A stretch of 22,095 bases of DNA from JAUVXJ01 sp034430275. Lineage in GTDB: Bacteria; Chloroflexota; Anaerolineae; UBA7937; B3-Chlor. The notes under the pieces are model-generated. The model was not told the origin of the DNA. It ran no database searches and was given only the letters and a program-made list of their open reading frames with translations. Shown here one piece after another: positions 7,958 through 15,317 of this stretch (positions are counted from its first letter, which is position 1; each line of letters begins with the position of its first letter). Both the position numbers and the translations under genes were made by a program. The stretch spans positions 1 through 22,095 of the forward strand of contig DAOUEW010000196.1 in NCBI GenBank assembly GCA_034430275.1, written 5' to 3'.

Positions 7958-8315
7958 GATCGCGGGCCGCAGACTGAAGCGGTCCGGCGGCCATAGACGA
8001 GCGTTGTTCAGGAATCTGATCACGGAGCTTTTCCGTCATCGACGGATTACTACCACCGAGGCCAAGGCGAGGGCTGTGCGTGCGGAAGCGGAGAAGCTGA
8101 TTACCGTCGCCAAGCGCTCCCTGGACAAAGAGAACGACCTTCACGAGCGCCGTCAGGTGTTGCGTACCGTATCGGACAAAGAGGTCTTGCGAGAACTGTT
8201 CGAGACCATCGCTCCTGAGTACAAGGATCGCCCTGGCGGTTACACGCGGATCATCAAGCTTGGGCCTCGTCAGGGTGATGCTGCGGACATGGCCATACTT
8301 GAACTCGTGGAGTGA
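7947..8315 (+). CDS. rplQ: 50S ribosomal protein L17
   Basis: The 122-residue product begins MRHKIAGRRLKRSGGHRRAL and contains FRNLITELFRHRRITTTEAKA, EAEKLITVAKR and the C-terminal GGYTRIIKLGPRQGDAADMAILELV, all L17 hallmarks. L17 sits near the peptide exit tunnel. The start lies within the 3' end of rpoA (11-base overlap), and its Shine-Dalgarno AGGAGG (7932-7937) is also inside rpoA. It ends in a GTGA overlap with truA. Confidence 0.98.
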   Translation: MRHKIAGRRLKRSGGHRRALFRNLITELFRHRRITTTEAKARAVRAEAEKLITVAKRSLDKENDLHERRQVLRTVSDKEVLRELFETIAPEYKDRPGGYTRIIKLGPRQGDAADMAILELVE

Positions 8316-9076
8316 GTCGCTGGATGCAGGAGGGCGATCCGGGGAGCCGCAACCTGAAGGCTGTTGTCGAGTACGATGGCACCAGATATGCGGGTTTCCA
8401 ATTGCAGCCCGACCTGCCGACGATACAGGGAGAGTTGGAGCGAGCGCTGGCTGAGGTGACGCAGGAGAAGAGCAAGGTCGTGGGAGCCGGGAGAACGGAC
8501 GCTGGAGTTCATGCGCGGGGACAGGTGATCCACTTCCTGACCGGGTGGAAGAGATCGGTGGAGGAACTGCACAGGGCCTTCAACGCGGTGCTGTCGCGGG
8601 ACATCGCGATCAGGGAACTGAGCGTGGCCGCCCCTGACTTTCATGCGCGATTCAGCGCTGTAACACGAGAATACCGTTACGACATCCTGAACCAGGAGGT
8701 CCGGTCGCCGTTGGAGGCGCGATACGCGTACCATCACGAACAGCCCCTCGATGCACAATCCATGGGGGAGGCGGCGGTGTGTCTCGTTGGGAGCCACGAT
8801 TTCGCATCCTTTGGGCTGCCCACCCAAGGCGATAGCACTGTGCGCGACATGGCGGAGGCCAGTTGTACGAGAGAGGGCCATCACATACTCGTTGATCTGG
8901 AAGCCAATGGCTTTCTGCGGCACATGGTGCGAGCCATCGTAGGCACCCTGCTGCTCGTAGGCAGAGGGATCCTGAGTTCGGCGGATTTCAAGGAGATTCT
9001 CGAGGCCCGGGATAGGAGCCGGGCAGGTCCACCAGCTCCGGCCCAGGGCCTTTGCCTGGTGAGAGTGAACTACTGA
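8312..9076 (+). CDS. truA: tRNA pseudouridine(38-40) synthase TruA
   Basis: The 254-residue enzyme isomerises uridines 38-40 in the tRNA anticodon stem. The catalytic motif GAGRTDAGVHA has its aspartate at residue 63. Other TruA motifs are VEYDGTRYAGFQLQP near the N-terminus, REYRYDI, HDFASFG and the C-terminal NGFLRHMVRAIVGTLL. It starts with GTG at 8312 in a GTGA overlap with the rplQ stop, so it is translationally coupled. An ATG four codons downstream is a less likely start. The order rplQ-truA-rplM-rpsI is common in Gram-positive-type genomes. Confidence 0.97.
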   Translation: MSRWMQEGDPGSRNLKAVVEYDGTRYAGFQLQPDLPTIQGELERALAEVTQEKSKVVGAGRTDAGVHARGQVIHFLTGWKRSVEELHRAFNAVLSRDIAIRELSVAAPDFHARFSAVTREYRYDILNQEVRSPLEARYAYHHEQPLDAQSMGEAAVCLVGSHDFASFGLPTQGDSTVRDMAEASCTREGHHILVDLEANGFLRHMVRAIVGTLLLVGRGILSSADFKEILEARDRSRAGPPAPAQGLCLVRVNY

Positions 9077-9087
9077 GGTACCGAGAT

Positions 9088-9516
9088 ATGAGAACGCATT
9101 CCACGAAACCTTCCGAGATCGAGCGTGAGTGGTACGTGGTCGATGCCGAAGGCCAGACGTTGGGACGGCTGGCTTCGGAGATAGCGAAGATCTTGAAGGG
9201 AAAGCACAAGCCTATCTATGCTCCCAATCTGGATACTGGCGACTTCGTTGTGGTGATCAACGCCGAGAAGGTCCACGTCACCGGGCGCAAGATGGATCAG
9301 AAGATGTACTACCGCCATTCCGGCTACCCAGGCGGGTTGACGGCCATTACCTTGCGCGACCAGTTGAAGAGACATCCTACACGGGTTATTCGTTCGGCAG
9401 TCAAGGGCATGCTGCCTCACAACAGGCTGGGGCGGGCCATGATGAGGAAGCTCAAAGTATACGCAGGCGCTGCCCACCCTCACGAGGCTCAGCAGCCCAG
9501 ACCACTGGAGTTGTGA
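9088..9516 (+). CDS. rplM: 50S ribosomal protein L13
   Basis: The 142-residue product begins MRTHSTKPSEIEREWYVVDA, the standard L13 start, and includes GQTLGRLASEIAKILKGKHK, NAEKVHVTGRKM, YYRHSGYPGG and VKGMLPHNRLGR. L13 is an early 23S rRNA-binding assembly protein. A longer in-frame reading from 9052 would overlap truA and add 12 foreign residues. The ATG at 9088 has GAGGT (9075-9079, overlapping the truA stop) eight bases upstream and is preferred. It is paired with rpsI as in most bacteria. Confidence 0.97.
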   Translation: MRTHSTKPSEIEREWYVVDAEGQTLGRLASEIAKILKGKHKPIYAPNLDTGDFVVVINAEKVHVTGRKMDQKMYYRHSGYPGGLTAITLRDQLKRHPTRVIRSAVKGMLPHNRLGRAMMRKLKVYAGAAHPHEAQQPRPLEL

Positions 9517-9555
9517 GACCTGTAGTCCCGAGCTGCGGTAAGGAGGTTATCAGTA

Positions 9556-10254
9556 GTGGCGGAAGAGAAGGAAGTGACGGAAGCGACAGAGGCTCCGGAG
9601 GGAGAGTCACTGGCTAGTGAAGAGGCCGGCGAGACAGAGGTGCCAGAGACAGCGGATACTCAGGCACAGGAGACTGTCGAATCGACCACGGCTAGCGAAG
9701 CACAGCCAGTTGACGAGGAGGAGACCGCAGCAGAGGAGTCTGCACGTGCGTCCCTGCCCGATGAGGCTCCTCAGGCGGAGAGGTCTGTCGAGGAGGAGGT
9801 TGAGCGCCCGGCGCCGGAGCGCGATGACAGGCTGCCCACGCTGGATGAGTTGGGCCCCAGGACTGATATATACTACTATGGCACCGGAAGGCGGAAGACC
9901 TCCAGCGCCCAGGTGCGCCTCTATCCTTCGAAAGAGCCTGTCATTATCGTCAACGACAAGCCAGCGGAGGAGTATTTCTCGCGTTCCGCCGACATCACCT
10001 TCCTGAGGAGGCCGCTACGGGCCACGGCAACTGAAGACGCATTCAGGATCACGGTCAAGGTCAGGGGTGGAGGAATCACCGGGCAGGCCAGCGCCATCCG
10101 CCACGGCATCGCCCGGGCTCTGACCAAAGCGAACCCAGAGTTCCGGCGCACCCTACGCAGGGAGGGGTCTCTCACACGAGATCCGCGCATGAAGGAACGA
10201 AAGAAGCCTGGTCTGAAGCGCGCCAGGAAGGCGCCGCAGTACACCAAGCGGTAG
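9556..10254 (+). CDS. rpsI: 30S ribosomal protein S9 with long acidic N-terminal extension
   Basis: The 232-residue product has a normal S9 core of about 127 residues, from YYYGTGRRKTSSAQVRL (near residue 106) to the C-terminal KKPGLKRARKAPQYTKR tail, which reaches the P-site tRNA in known ribosomes. Ahead of the core lie about 105 extra residues. In the first 100, 34 are Asp or Glu and only 6 are Lys or Arg, with many Ala, Thr and Pro, so the segment should be disordered and strongly negative. The GTG start at 9556 is well supported by AGGAGG (9541-9546), nine bases upstream, in an otherwise non-coding gap. No alternative start with a good ribosome binding site was seen near the core. Confidence 0.95.
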   Translation: MAEEKEVTEATEAPEGESLASEEAGETEVPETADTQAQETVESTTASEAQPVDEEETAAEESARASLPDEAPQAERSVEEEVERPAPERDDRLPTLDELGPRTDIYYYGTGRRKTSSAQVRLYPSKEPVIIVNDKPAEEYFSRSADITFLRRPLRATATEDAFRITVKVRGGGITGQASAIRHGIARALTKANPEFRRTLRREGSLTRDPRMKERKKPGLKRARKAPQYTKR

Positions 10255-10261
10255 AGAAACC

Positions 10262-10295
10262 AAAGACGCCGTGCCACAGCACGGCGTCTTTTCTT
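10262..10295 (+). terminator. intrinsic terminator of the ribosomal-protein operon
   Basis: GACGCCGTGC (10265-10274) and GCACGGCGTC (10279-10288) form a perfect 10-bp stem with a CACA loop. The stem is extended by AAA/TTT and followed by TTTTCTT. It begins eight bases after the rpsI stop. The flanking A/T bases mean it may also work in reverse for the convergent UbiA-family genes, though the T-run on that strand is interrupted by GG. Confidence 0.92.
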
Positions 10296-10322
10296 CAATC
10301 CTGACTTCGGAGGTTCTGATAT

Positions 10323-10349
10323 CACCGCGCAGCTCTTCGCTGCGCGGTG
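10323..10349. terminator. GC-rich hairpin between convergent operons
   Basis: CACCGCGCAGC (10323-10333) pairs perfectly over 11 bp with GCTGCGCGGTG (10339-10349) around a TCTTC loop. It lies six bases beyond the stop codon of the minus-strand gene at 10355. Neither side has a run of T, so it is not a textbook intrinsic terminator. It could protect the 3' end of the minus-strand mRNA or assist the neighbouring bidirectional terminator. Confidence 0.5.
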
Positions 10350-10354
10350 GCACG

Positions 10355-11224
10355 TCAGAATAGGTAGAGGATGGCCAGCACCGAGACGCCCCACAGCAGA
10401 TCGCCGATGAGCAGTGGTGGATCCTTGATCAGGATCTCCTCCGGAGTCCCTGGGAGTCCCCCACTTTGGATCAGAAGTAGATAGCGCAAGATCCCGTAGA
10501 GTACGAAGGGGATGGTCAACATCATACTCTTGTTCTCTGGCACGTGACTTCCCCAGAAGGTGTAGAGCGAATAGGCGATCACCGTACATGAGGTCACCAC
10601 GGAGATCATCTGCCCGAGGAGAGTCGAATCATAGTCTGCCAGCACCTTTCGATGCCTGGGCGCCACCTCGCCAAGAACAATGAGCTCGTGACGCCGCTTG
10701 CACAGGGCCAGAAAGAGGGCTAGAAAACTGCCACACACGTAGAGCCAGGGCGAGAAGGTCGTCGCCCCGGCAACCACAGAGCCTGACGTGACCCGCAAGA
10801 TGAAGGCCGCCGCAATGGCCAAGACGTCGAGGATAACGTAGTTGGTTAAGAGCAGCGAGTAGGCGATCTCAACCGTCAGGAAGAGCGAAGCGACCACCCC
10901 AAACCTGACGTCCACCACGAAAGCCAACACCAGGCTGACCGAGGCCAGCACGATGGCCGCGCCCAGAGCTACCGACCTGTCGAGCCTCCCGGCGGCCAAC
11001 GGGCGATCACGCTTCGCAGGATGGAGCTTGTCTCGCTCAGTGTCCACCAGGTCGTTGACCAGGTACGAGGCGCTGGAGAGAAGACAGAGACAAATGAAGG
11101 CCAGTCCCGATCTTACGATCAGATCGGGTATCGTGAGCTTCATGCCGAAGACCAAAGCTGCGAACATGAAAGTGTTCTTCAACCAGCGCTTGGGATGCAT
11201 GGAGATGAGCAACTCTTTGAACAA
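10355..11224 (-). CDS. UbiA-family prenyltransferase, decaprenyl-phosphate phosphoribosyltransferase-like (second copy)
   Basis: The 289-residue protein has about eight to nine hydrophobic segments. The UbiA aspartate motif N57-D58-x2-D61-x3-D65 is followed by KRDRPLAAGRL. This resembles the mycobacterial DPPR synthase (Rv3806c) subgroup, which transfers 5-phosphoribose from PRPP to polyprenyl phosphate in the membrane. LRVTSGSV (143-150) and KRRHE (176-180) are further family motifs. At residue 127, where the sister gene upstream has Lys in YSFGLKN, this copy has Thr. The start is TTG at 11224, eight bases after AGGAG (11237-11233), which overlaps the stop of the sister gene. The two genes are 11 bases apart and surely co-transcribed. 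Substrate specificity is not provable from sequence. Confidence 0.85.
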   Translation of the reverse strand: MFKELLISMHPKRWLKNTFMFAALVFGMKLTIPDLIVRSGLAFICLCLLSSASYLVNDLVDTERDKLHPAKRDRPLAAGRLDRSVALGAAIVLASVSLVLAFVVDVRFGVVASLFLTVEIAYSLLLTNYVILDVLAIAAAFILRVTSGSVVAGATTFSPWLYVCGSFLALFLALCKRRHELIVLGEVAPRHRKVLADYDSTLLGQMISVVTSCTVIAYSLYTFWGSHVPENKSMMLTIPFVLYGILRYLLLIQSGGLPGTPEEILIKDPPLLIGDLLWGVSVLAILYLF

Positions 11225-11235
11225 GTCAGCCGCTC

Positions 11236-12105
11236 CTAGAATAGGTAGAGAACAGCGAGGACGGTCGCGCCCCAGCAGAGATTGCTGGCCACAAATGGCG
11301 CGTCCCTGATCAGGATCTCCTCGGGGCTGCCGCCCATGTTCTTCTGGTGGATGAGATACAGGTACCTGAAGATGTCATAGATGATGAAGGGAATGGTCAG
11401 CATCATGGCCTTGTTAGCGGGCAGGTTTTCGGCCGAGAATGTGTATAGAGAATAGGCTATCACGAAAGAGGAAGCCACCAGGGCGATCATCTCGTCCAGC
11501 AACTGGGGTGAGTACTCCCGGAGCACTCTGCGATGCTGTAGAGCGTCCGCATCCAGGAGCACGAGTTCGTTTCGTCGTTTGCCGAAGCCGAGGAAGAGGG
11601 CCAGCAAGGTCATGCACACGTAGAGCCAGGGCGAGAACCTCTCAGCCTCGACTATCACGGAACCGGCTGCTACACGCAATACGAAGCCGGTGGCGATGAT
11701 CAGCACGTCGATGATGACCAGATTCTTCAGGCCGAAGGAGTAGAGAAGCTGAAGGAGAAAGTAGGCCAGAGCAATGAGGCCAAAATGCGGATCGAGTAGG
11801 AAGGACAGACACAGGGTGCAAAGAGGAAGGACCGTGGCTGCTCCGATGGCGGCCGACCTGGTCAGCTTGCCCGAAGCCAGTGGTCTATTACGCTTGATGG
11901 GATGCTGGCGATCCTCTTCCAGGTCTGTGAGATCGTTGATGATGTAGACGCACCCGGAGAGGATGCAGAAGAGTACGGCGGCCAGGACCGTTTTCAGGAC
12001 ATACGTGGGATCCAGGAGCTTCAAGTCGAAGAGCAGCGCCGTGAAGATGAATACGTTTTTCGTCCATTGCTTAGGACGCATTGTGATCAACAGTTGCTTG
12101 AACAC
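11236..12105 (-). CDS. UbiA-family prenyltransferase, decaprenyl-phosphate phosphoribosyltransferase-like (first copy)
   Basis: The product is 289 residues from the GTG at 12105. Motifs are N57-D58-x2-D61-x3-D65, KRNRPLASGKL, YSFGLKN with K127, DVLIIATGFVLRVAAGSV and KRRNE. All fit the DPPR-synthase branch of UbiA enzymes (PRPP plus polyprenyl phosphate to polyprenyl-phospho-phosphoribose). The reading frame stays open to a TTG at 12141, and there is an ATG at 12117, but these lie inside a -35 and a -10 box. Starting at GTG 12105 gives an N-terminus (FKQLLITMRPKQW) that aligns without gaps to the sister gene (FKELLISMHPKRW) and an identical length of 289. The two proteins are alike over their whole length. 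No follow-on DprE1/DprE2 genes are in the window. Confidence 0.85.
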   Translation of the reverse strand: MFKQLLITMRPKQWTKNVFIFTALLFDLKLLDPTYVLKTVLAAVLFCILSGCVYIINDLTDLEEDRQHPIKRNRPLASGKLTRSAAIGAATVLPLCTLCLSFLLDPHFGLIALAYFLLQLLYSFGLKNLVIIDVLIIATGFVLRVAAGSVIVEAERFSPWLYVCMTLLALFLGFGKRRNELVLLDADALQHRRVLREYSPQLLDEMIALVASSFVIAYSLYTFSAENLPANKAMMLTIPFIIYDIFRYLYLIHQKNMGGSPEEILIRDAPFVASNLCWGATVLAVLYLF

Positions 12106-12112
12106 GCCGAAA

Positions 12113-12141
12113 ATCATAATCCATCGCCCGGCCGTAGTCAA
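12113..12141 (-). promoter_or_regulatory. sigma70-type promoter for the UbiA-family pair, probably leaderless
   Basis: On the minus strand, TTGACT (12141-12136) and TATGAT (12118-12113) are separated by exactly 17 bases. Transcription would start about 7-8 bases downstream of the -10, at or next to the GTG at 12105, so the mRNA would have essentially no 5' untranslated region. No Shine-Dalgarno is visible before that GTG. Confidence 0.8.
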
Positions 12142-12151
12142 CCGTTTGACT
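12136..12151. repeat. inverted repeat made of two back-to-back -35 boxes
   Basis: AGTCAA-CCGT-TTGACT is a perfect 6-bp inverted repeat with a 4-base centre, formed by the -35 elements of the two divergent promoters. The arrangement could simply reflect two strong promoters sharing a short region. It could also be bound by a dimeric regulator that controls both directions. Confidence 0.8.
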
Positions 12152-12173
12152 TTCGTCCGGCACGGGGTAGACT
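12146..12173 (+). promoter_or_regulatory. sigma70-type promoter for tlyA, probably leaderless
   Basis: TTGACT (12146-12151) and TAGACT (12168-12173) are separated by 16 bases. The expected start point, about seven bases downstream, falls at the tlyA ATG (12181). No Shine-Dalgarno is seen before it. The -10 match is moderate (4 of 6). Confidence 0.6.
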
Positions 12174-12180
12174 CTGGTCT

Positions 12181-12999
12181 ATGGCGAAGGTACGGCTGGA
12201 CAGACTACTCGTGAGACGAGGGCTGGTGGAGAGTCTCCGGGGCGCGCAGGGCCTGATTATGGCTGGTCAGGTAATGCTGGAGGATCGCGTCTTGGACAAG
12301 GCCGGAGAACTGGTCCCCGATATTGCCCAGGTTTTTGTCCGCGAGAAGCCTCGATATGTCAGCAGGGGCGGTCTCAAGCTAGAGCACGCGCTGGATCGTT
12401 TCGGGATCGACGTCGCCGATAGGACGGTGATCGACGTTGGAGCCTCCACAGGAGGCTTCACTGACTGCCTCTTGCAGAGGGGGGCGCGGAAAGTCTATGC
12501 TATCGACGTGGCGTATGGTGAGCTGGCCTGGAGATTGCGCCAGAACGCGCGTGTGGTCGTGCTTGAGAGAACCAACGTACGCTATCTAAACAGCTTGCCT
12601 GAGCCGATGGACCTCGCGACCGTAGATGTGTCCTTCATCTCCCTGAGGCTGGTCTTGCCTCCGGTGACGGATCTGCTGCAGCCCGAGGGCCAGATCGTGG
12701 CCCTCGTCAAACCCCAGTTCGAAGCGGCACGCGAGAGTGTGGCCAAAGGCGGAGTGGTGCGAGACCCGGCGGTGCACCGGGCGGTGCTCGAAGAGGTCGT
12801 AGGGGAGGCCGTTGGCAAAGGGCTGCGCTTGCGGGGCTTGACCCCATCGCCGTTGAGAGGTCCGGCTGGGAACGTTGAGTTCTTCTCCTATCTGAGTCGA
12901 GACCAGCGGATGGACAGCGTCGCCATCGAGGAAGCAATAGAAACGTGCCTGGGTGAGGCAGCGTTGCTCTGCCAGCCGGATCAGGACCAGAACCCATGA
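12181..12999 (+). CDS. tlyA: TlyA-family rRNA 2'-O-methyltransferase (S4 plus FtsJ-like domains)
   Basis: The 272-residue protein has an N-terminal S4 RNA-binding domain (about 4-62: RLDRLLVRRGLVESLRGAQ, then SRGGLKL at 61-67). A Rossmann SAM-dependent methyltransferase domain follows, with DVGASTGGF at 85-93, VDVSFISL at 148-155, LVKPQFE at 176-181 and GGVVRD at 190-195. Characterised TlyA enzymes 2'-O-methylate cytidines in 16S and/or 23S rRNA; the older haemolysin label is doubtful. The frame is open upstream to 11902, but that part is antisense to the UbiA gene and lies before the promoter, so ATG 12181 is chosen. It ends in an ATGA overlap with the next gene. Confidence 0.93.
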   Translation: MAKVRLDRLLVRRGLVESLRGAQGLIMAGQVMLEDRVLDKAGELVPDIAQVFVREKPRYVSRGGLKLEHALDRFGIDVADRTVIDVGASTGGFTDCLLQRGARKVYAIDVAYGELAWRLRQNARVVVLERTNVRYLNSLPEPMDLATVDVSFISLRLVLPPVTDLLQPEGQIVALVKPQFEAARESVAKGGVVRDPAVHRAVLEEVVGEAVGKGLRLRGLTPSPLRGPAGNVEFFSYLSRDQRMDSVAIEEAIETCLGEAALLCQPDQDQNP

Positions 13000-13439
13000 A
13001 CGAAGTGGAGGAGCGGCTGGAAATCGTCAGTGTGGATCGAGAGCAGATCGAGGACTTCCTGGGCCGCGAATGGCTGCCTGTGAATGAGCGGTTCTTTGGG
13101 CGGTGCGATCCAGCGATGTGGGAAGTCCGACGCTACGCGCTGGCCGCCTACGAAAACGCGACGATGGTAGGGGCGGCGGTGCTGAAGATAGAGGGTGGCT
13201 TGGGTAAGGTCACGCAGATCATCACCGCTGCTGATCGTCGGGGACAGGGGATCGGCCGGGCCCTCATGTGCAGGGTCGAGGAGGTCTGTCGCCAGGAGGG
13301 GTGCCACAAGGTGAGCTTGAAGACCTACTGGGACTCTGAGGCTCAGCGTTTCTACAGCAACCAGGGTTATGTGGTGGAAGGCATACTGCGTCGAGATCTA
13401 CACGGTATCGACATGTGCCAGATGTGCAAATTCCTCTGA
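12996..13439 (+). CDS. GNAT-family N-acetyltransferase
   Basis: The 147-residue protein has GNAT motif A with the acetyl-CoA pyrophosphate-binding loop RRGQGIGRAL at residues 81-90. Strand beta4 is TQIITAAD, and the motif B region is FYSNQGYVVEGILRRDL at about 119-135. These enzymes move acetyl from acetyl-CoA to an amine of a small molecule or protein; the substrate here cannot be told. Two cysteines near the end (C141, C144) form a CxxC with no assigned role. It overlaps the tlyA stop by four bases (ATGA), so the two are translationally coupled. Confidence 0.88.
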   Translation: MNEVEERLEIVSVDREQIEDFLGREWLPVNERFFGRCDPAMWEVRRYALAAYENATMVGAAVLKIEGGLGKVTQIITAADRRGQGIGRALMCRVEEVCRQEGCHKVSLKTYWDSEAQRFYSNQGYVVEGILRRDLHGIDMCQMCKFL

Positions 13440-13556
13440 GCAGAGCGCTCCGTCCCCCCTCTGCTGGGCACCCGGTCCTGCGACACGTCCGGCAAATACG
13501 CCCTTGGTGGGCGTTCGAGGCCTCGCTTGCAGGGCCGGCCGAACGTGGCAAGGTCG

Positions 13557-13585
13557 TTGACAAACACGAGGACCTATCCTAAAAT
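13557..13585 (+). promoter_or_regulatory. near-consensus sigma70-type promoter of the complex-I-like operon
   Basis: TTGACA (13557-13562, 6 of 6) and TAAAAT (13580-13585, 5 of 6) are separated by 17 bases. The predicted start near 13592 gives a leader of about 22-25 bases with AGGAG (13607-13611) before the first gene. The preceding interval from 13440 has a small ACGCCC/GGGCGT hairpin (13498-13514) but no convincing terminator. Confidence 0.85.
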
Positions 13586-13616
13586 TGCCTCCGACTAATC
13601 TGCCACAGGAGACATG

Positions 13617-15308
13617 ATGCCCCTCGCAACGCTCTTCTCCCCCGTTCTGATCTTACTCCTGGGGGTTCTCTTAGTGATGGCTGCCCGCAGACTCGCGAGT
13701 GCACGGAGCGCCAGCATGTTGAGCTGGGTCGTGGCTGCCTGCTTCCTCCTCTCGTGCCTGTTTCTCCGCTGGCTACAGCCGACCATGGCCAAGACTGAGC
13801 TCTGGCGACCCGGGTCTCTGTTCGACGTGGAACTGGGCTTCTACGTGGATGGTCTATCAGTTCTCTACCTATCTTTGATGGCCGTGGTCACCCTGATCGC
13901 AGTCGTGTTGGACCGAGCCTCCTGGGGAACAGAGAGGGACCGGCCCGGGGACCATGCGGTGCTGCTTCTTGTCGTGGCAGGCGCGTCGAGCGTTTTCCTC
14001 TCAGCGGATCTGGTTACTCTCTGCTTCAGTTGGGCGTTCCTGGACTTGGCGCTGCTGGTCTTCACCGGCTCGAAACGCGACGGGCAGGCTGACTCTCGAG
14101 CGGGCCTCAGGTCGCTGGTGCTCAACTACCTGGCGGGGACGGCACTGCTGGGGGCACTTCTCGTGCTCGAGGGCCAGGGGGAGTCACTCTGGCTTCAAGC
14201 AGGGCCACTGCCCACAAGGGTGATCTCGCTGGTCACGATTGGAGCCCTGATGCGTCTGGGGCTGTATCCGGCCTTCCTACGACCGCCGCCAGGAGTGGAG
14301 AGGAGACTGGGAGAGGTGATTGTGTGGTATGCCGTCCCGGTGAGCGTAGGAGGGTATCTGCTGGCTCGGGTACCCAGCCTGACGGCTGTATCTTGGCTGC
14401 CGGGGCGTGAACTGGTCTTGATTCTGGGCAGTCTGGCGGTGATCCTGAGTCCCTTTCCACTCTGGTTCGAGACCGGCCTGAGGAAGTCAGGCGCCTACGT
14501 GGTCCTGCACCAGGTGGGTCACATAGCCATGGCGGCTGCCATTGCTGCTCCGTATTCCACGATCATCATCACGGTGCAGGCGGTGGGCCTGGTGTTGGCG
14601 CTCACCTTGTTCCTGGTGAGTGAGGCCGGGAGTCGCGTCACCATGGGCCATCCGTACGCGATGTGGACGCGTTGTTGTTTGTTGATCTCCGTGGCGGCCC
14701 TTGCGGCCACGCCTCTGACCATCGGCTTCGTGAGCCGTCAACTCCTGTACGCCTCCCTTGGGGAATCAGGCCTGGGCAGCCTCATCGTCCTCAGCCTGGT
14801 GAGCAACAGTTTCCTGGTGGCCCCTCTGCTGAAGAAGGGGCTGGAGTCTGCCAATGAGAGCGAATCTGGGGTGCGGGACGACCCCGTCGTTCTGGCCAGC
14901 ATGACTGCTCTAGCCATCCCTGTCGTCGTTCTGGGTCTGCACCCTCCCCTTCTGGGGCGCTTGATGGGGTCTCAGAGTCTCCTGGCTCCCTGGCCGAGCT
15001 TGGCTGAACTTCTTTACTCGCCTGACAGTTACGTGTCTGTGCCCCTGCTCGCTGGTACCCTCGTTTCGCTGGCTGCGGCGTATCTGATGTACCGTAAGGG
15101 GCAGGTCATCGTTACCCGGGCGGGGATCTCACTCGAGACATTGCGGGTCATTGCCGAGATGGAGTGGTTCTTCGGAGCGGTGACGTGGGCTGTACCACGA
15201 GTAACCCTGATCCTCGAGGCACTGGGGGGCTTCTTCGAAGAGCGGCGGTCCCCGGGTTGGCTCCTGGTGTTTGTCACCCTCGCTGCACTCTTGCTGCTGA
15301 GCAGTTGA
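13617..15308 (+). CDS. NuoL/NuoM/HyfB-like proton-translocating-type membrane protein, divergent
   Basis: This encodes a very hydrophobic protein of 563 residues (564 from the ATG at 13614). The second ATG fits the AGGAG (13607-13611) better. Numbering here is from the first ATG. It follows the antiporter-like fold of complex I, Mrp and group 4 hydrogenases: FYVDGLSVLYLSLM, ADLVTLCFSW (131-140), GALMRLGLYPAF (210-221), GLRKSGAYVVLHQVGHIA and TPLTIGFVSRQLLY (366-379). Two residues central to proton transfer differ. The TM5 Glu that follows Trp is Ala (A141), and the TM7 Lys five residues before the conserved Pro is Arg (R214). It is first in an operon of three membrane genes. Electron-transfer partner subunits are absent, so its role is unproven. 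Confidence 0.8.
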   Translation: MPLATLFSPVLILLLGVLLVMAARRLASARSASMLSWVVAACFLLSCLFLRWLQPTMAKTELWRPGSLFDVELGFYVDGLSVLYLSLMAVVTLIAVVLDRASWGTERDRPGDHAVLLLVVAGASSVFLSADLVTLCFSWAFLDLALLVFTGSKRDGQADSRAGLRSLVLNYLAGTALLGALLVLEGQGESLWLQAGPLPTRVISLVTIGALMRLGLYPAFLRPPPGVERRLGEVIVWYAVPVSVGGYLLARVPSLTAVSWLPGRELVLILGSLAVILSPFPLWFETGLRKSGAYVVLHQVGHIAMAAAIAAPYSTIIITVQAVGLVLALTLFLVSEAGSRVTMGHPYAMWTRCCLLISVAALAATPLTIGFVSRQLLYASLGESGLGSLIVLSLVSNSFLVAPLLKKGLESANESESGVRDDPVVLASMTALAIPVVVLGLHPPLLGRLMGSQSLLAPWPSLAELLYSPDSYVSVPLLAGTLVSLAAAYLMYRKGQVIVTRAGISLETLRVIAEMEWFFGAVTWAVPRVTLILEALGGFFEERRSPGWLLVFVTLAALLLLSS

Positions 15309-15317
15309 GAGACTGAC

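Noticed and set aside
11902..12180. Upstream 93-codon open extension of tlyA
   Set aside because: It is antisense to the UbiA-family gene and precedes the tlyA promoter. TlyA proteins start at the S4 domain, which begins at ATG 12181.
13498..13514. ACGCCC/GGGCGT hairpin as terminator of the tlyA-GNAT pair
   Set aside because: The stem is only six base pairs and no T-run follows it, so it does not qualify as an intrinsic terminator.
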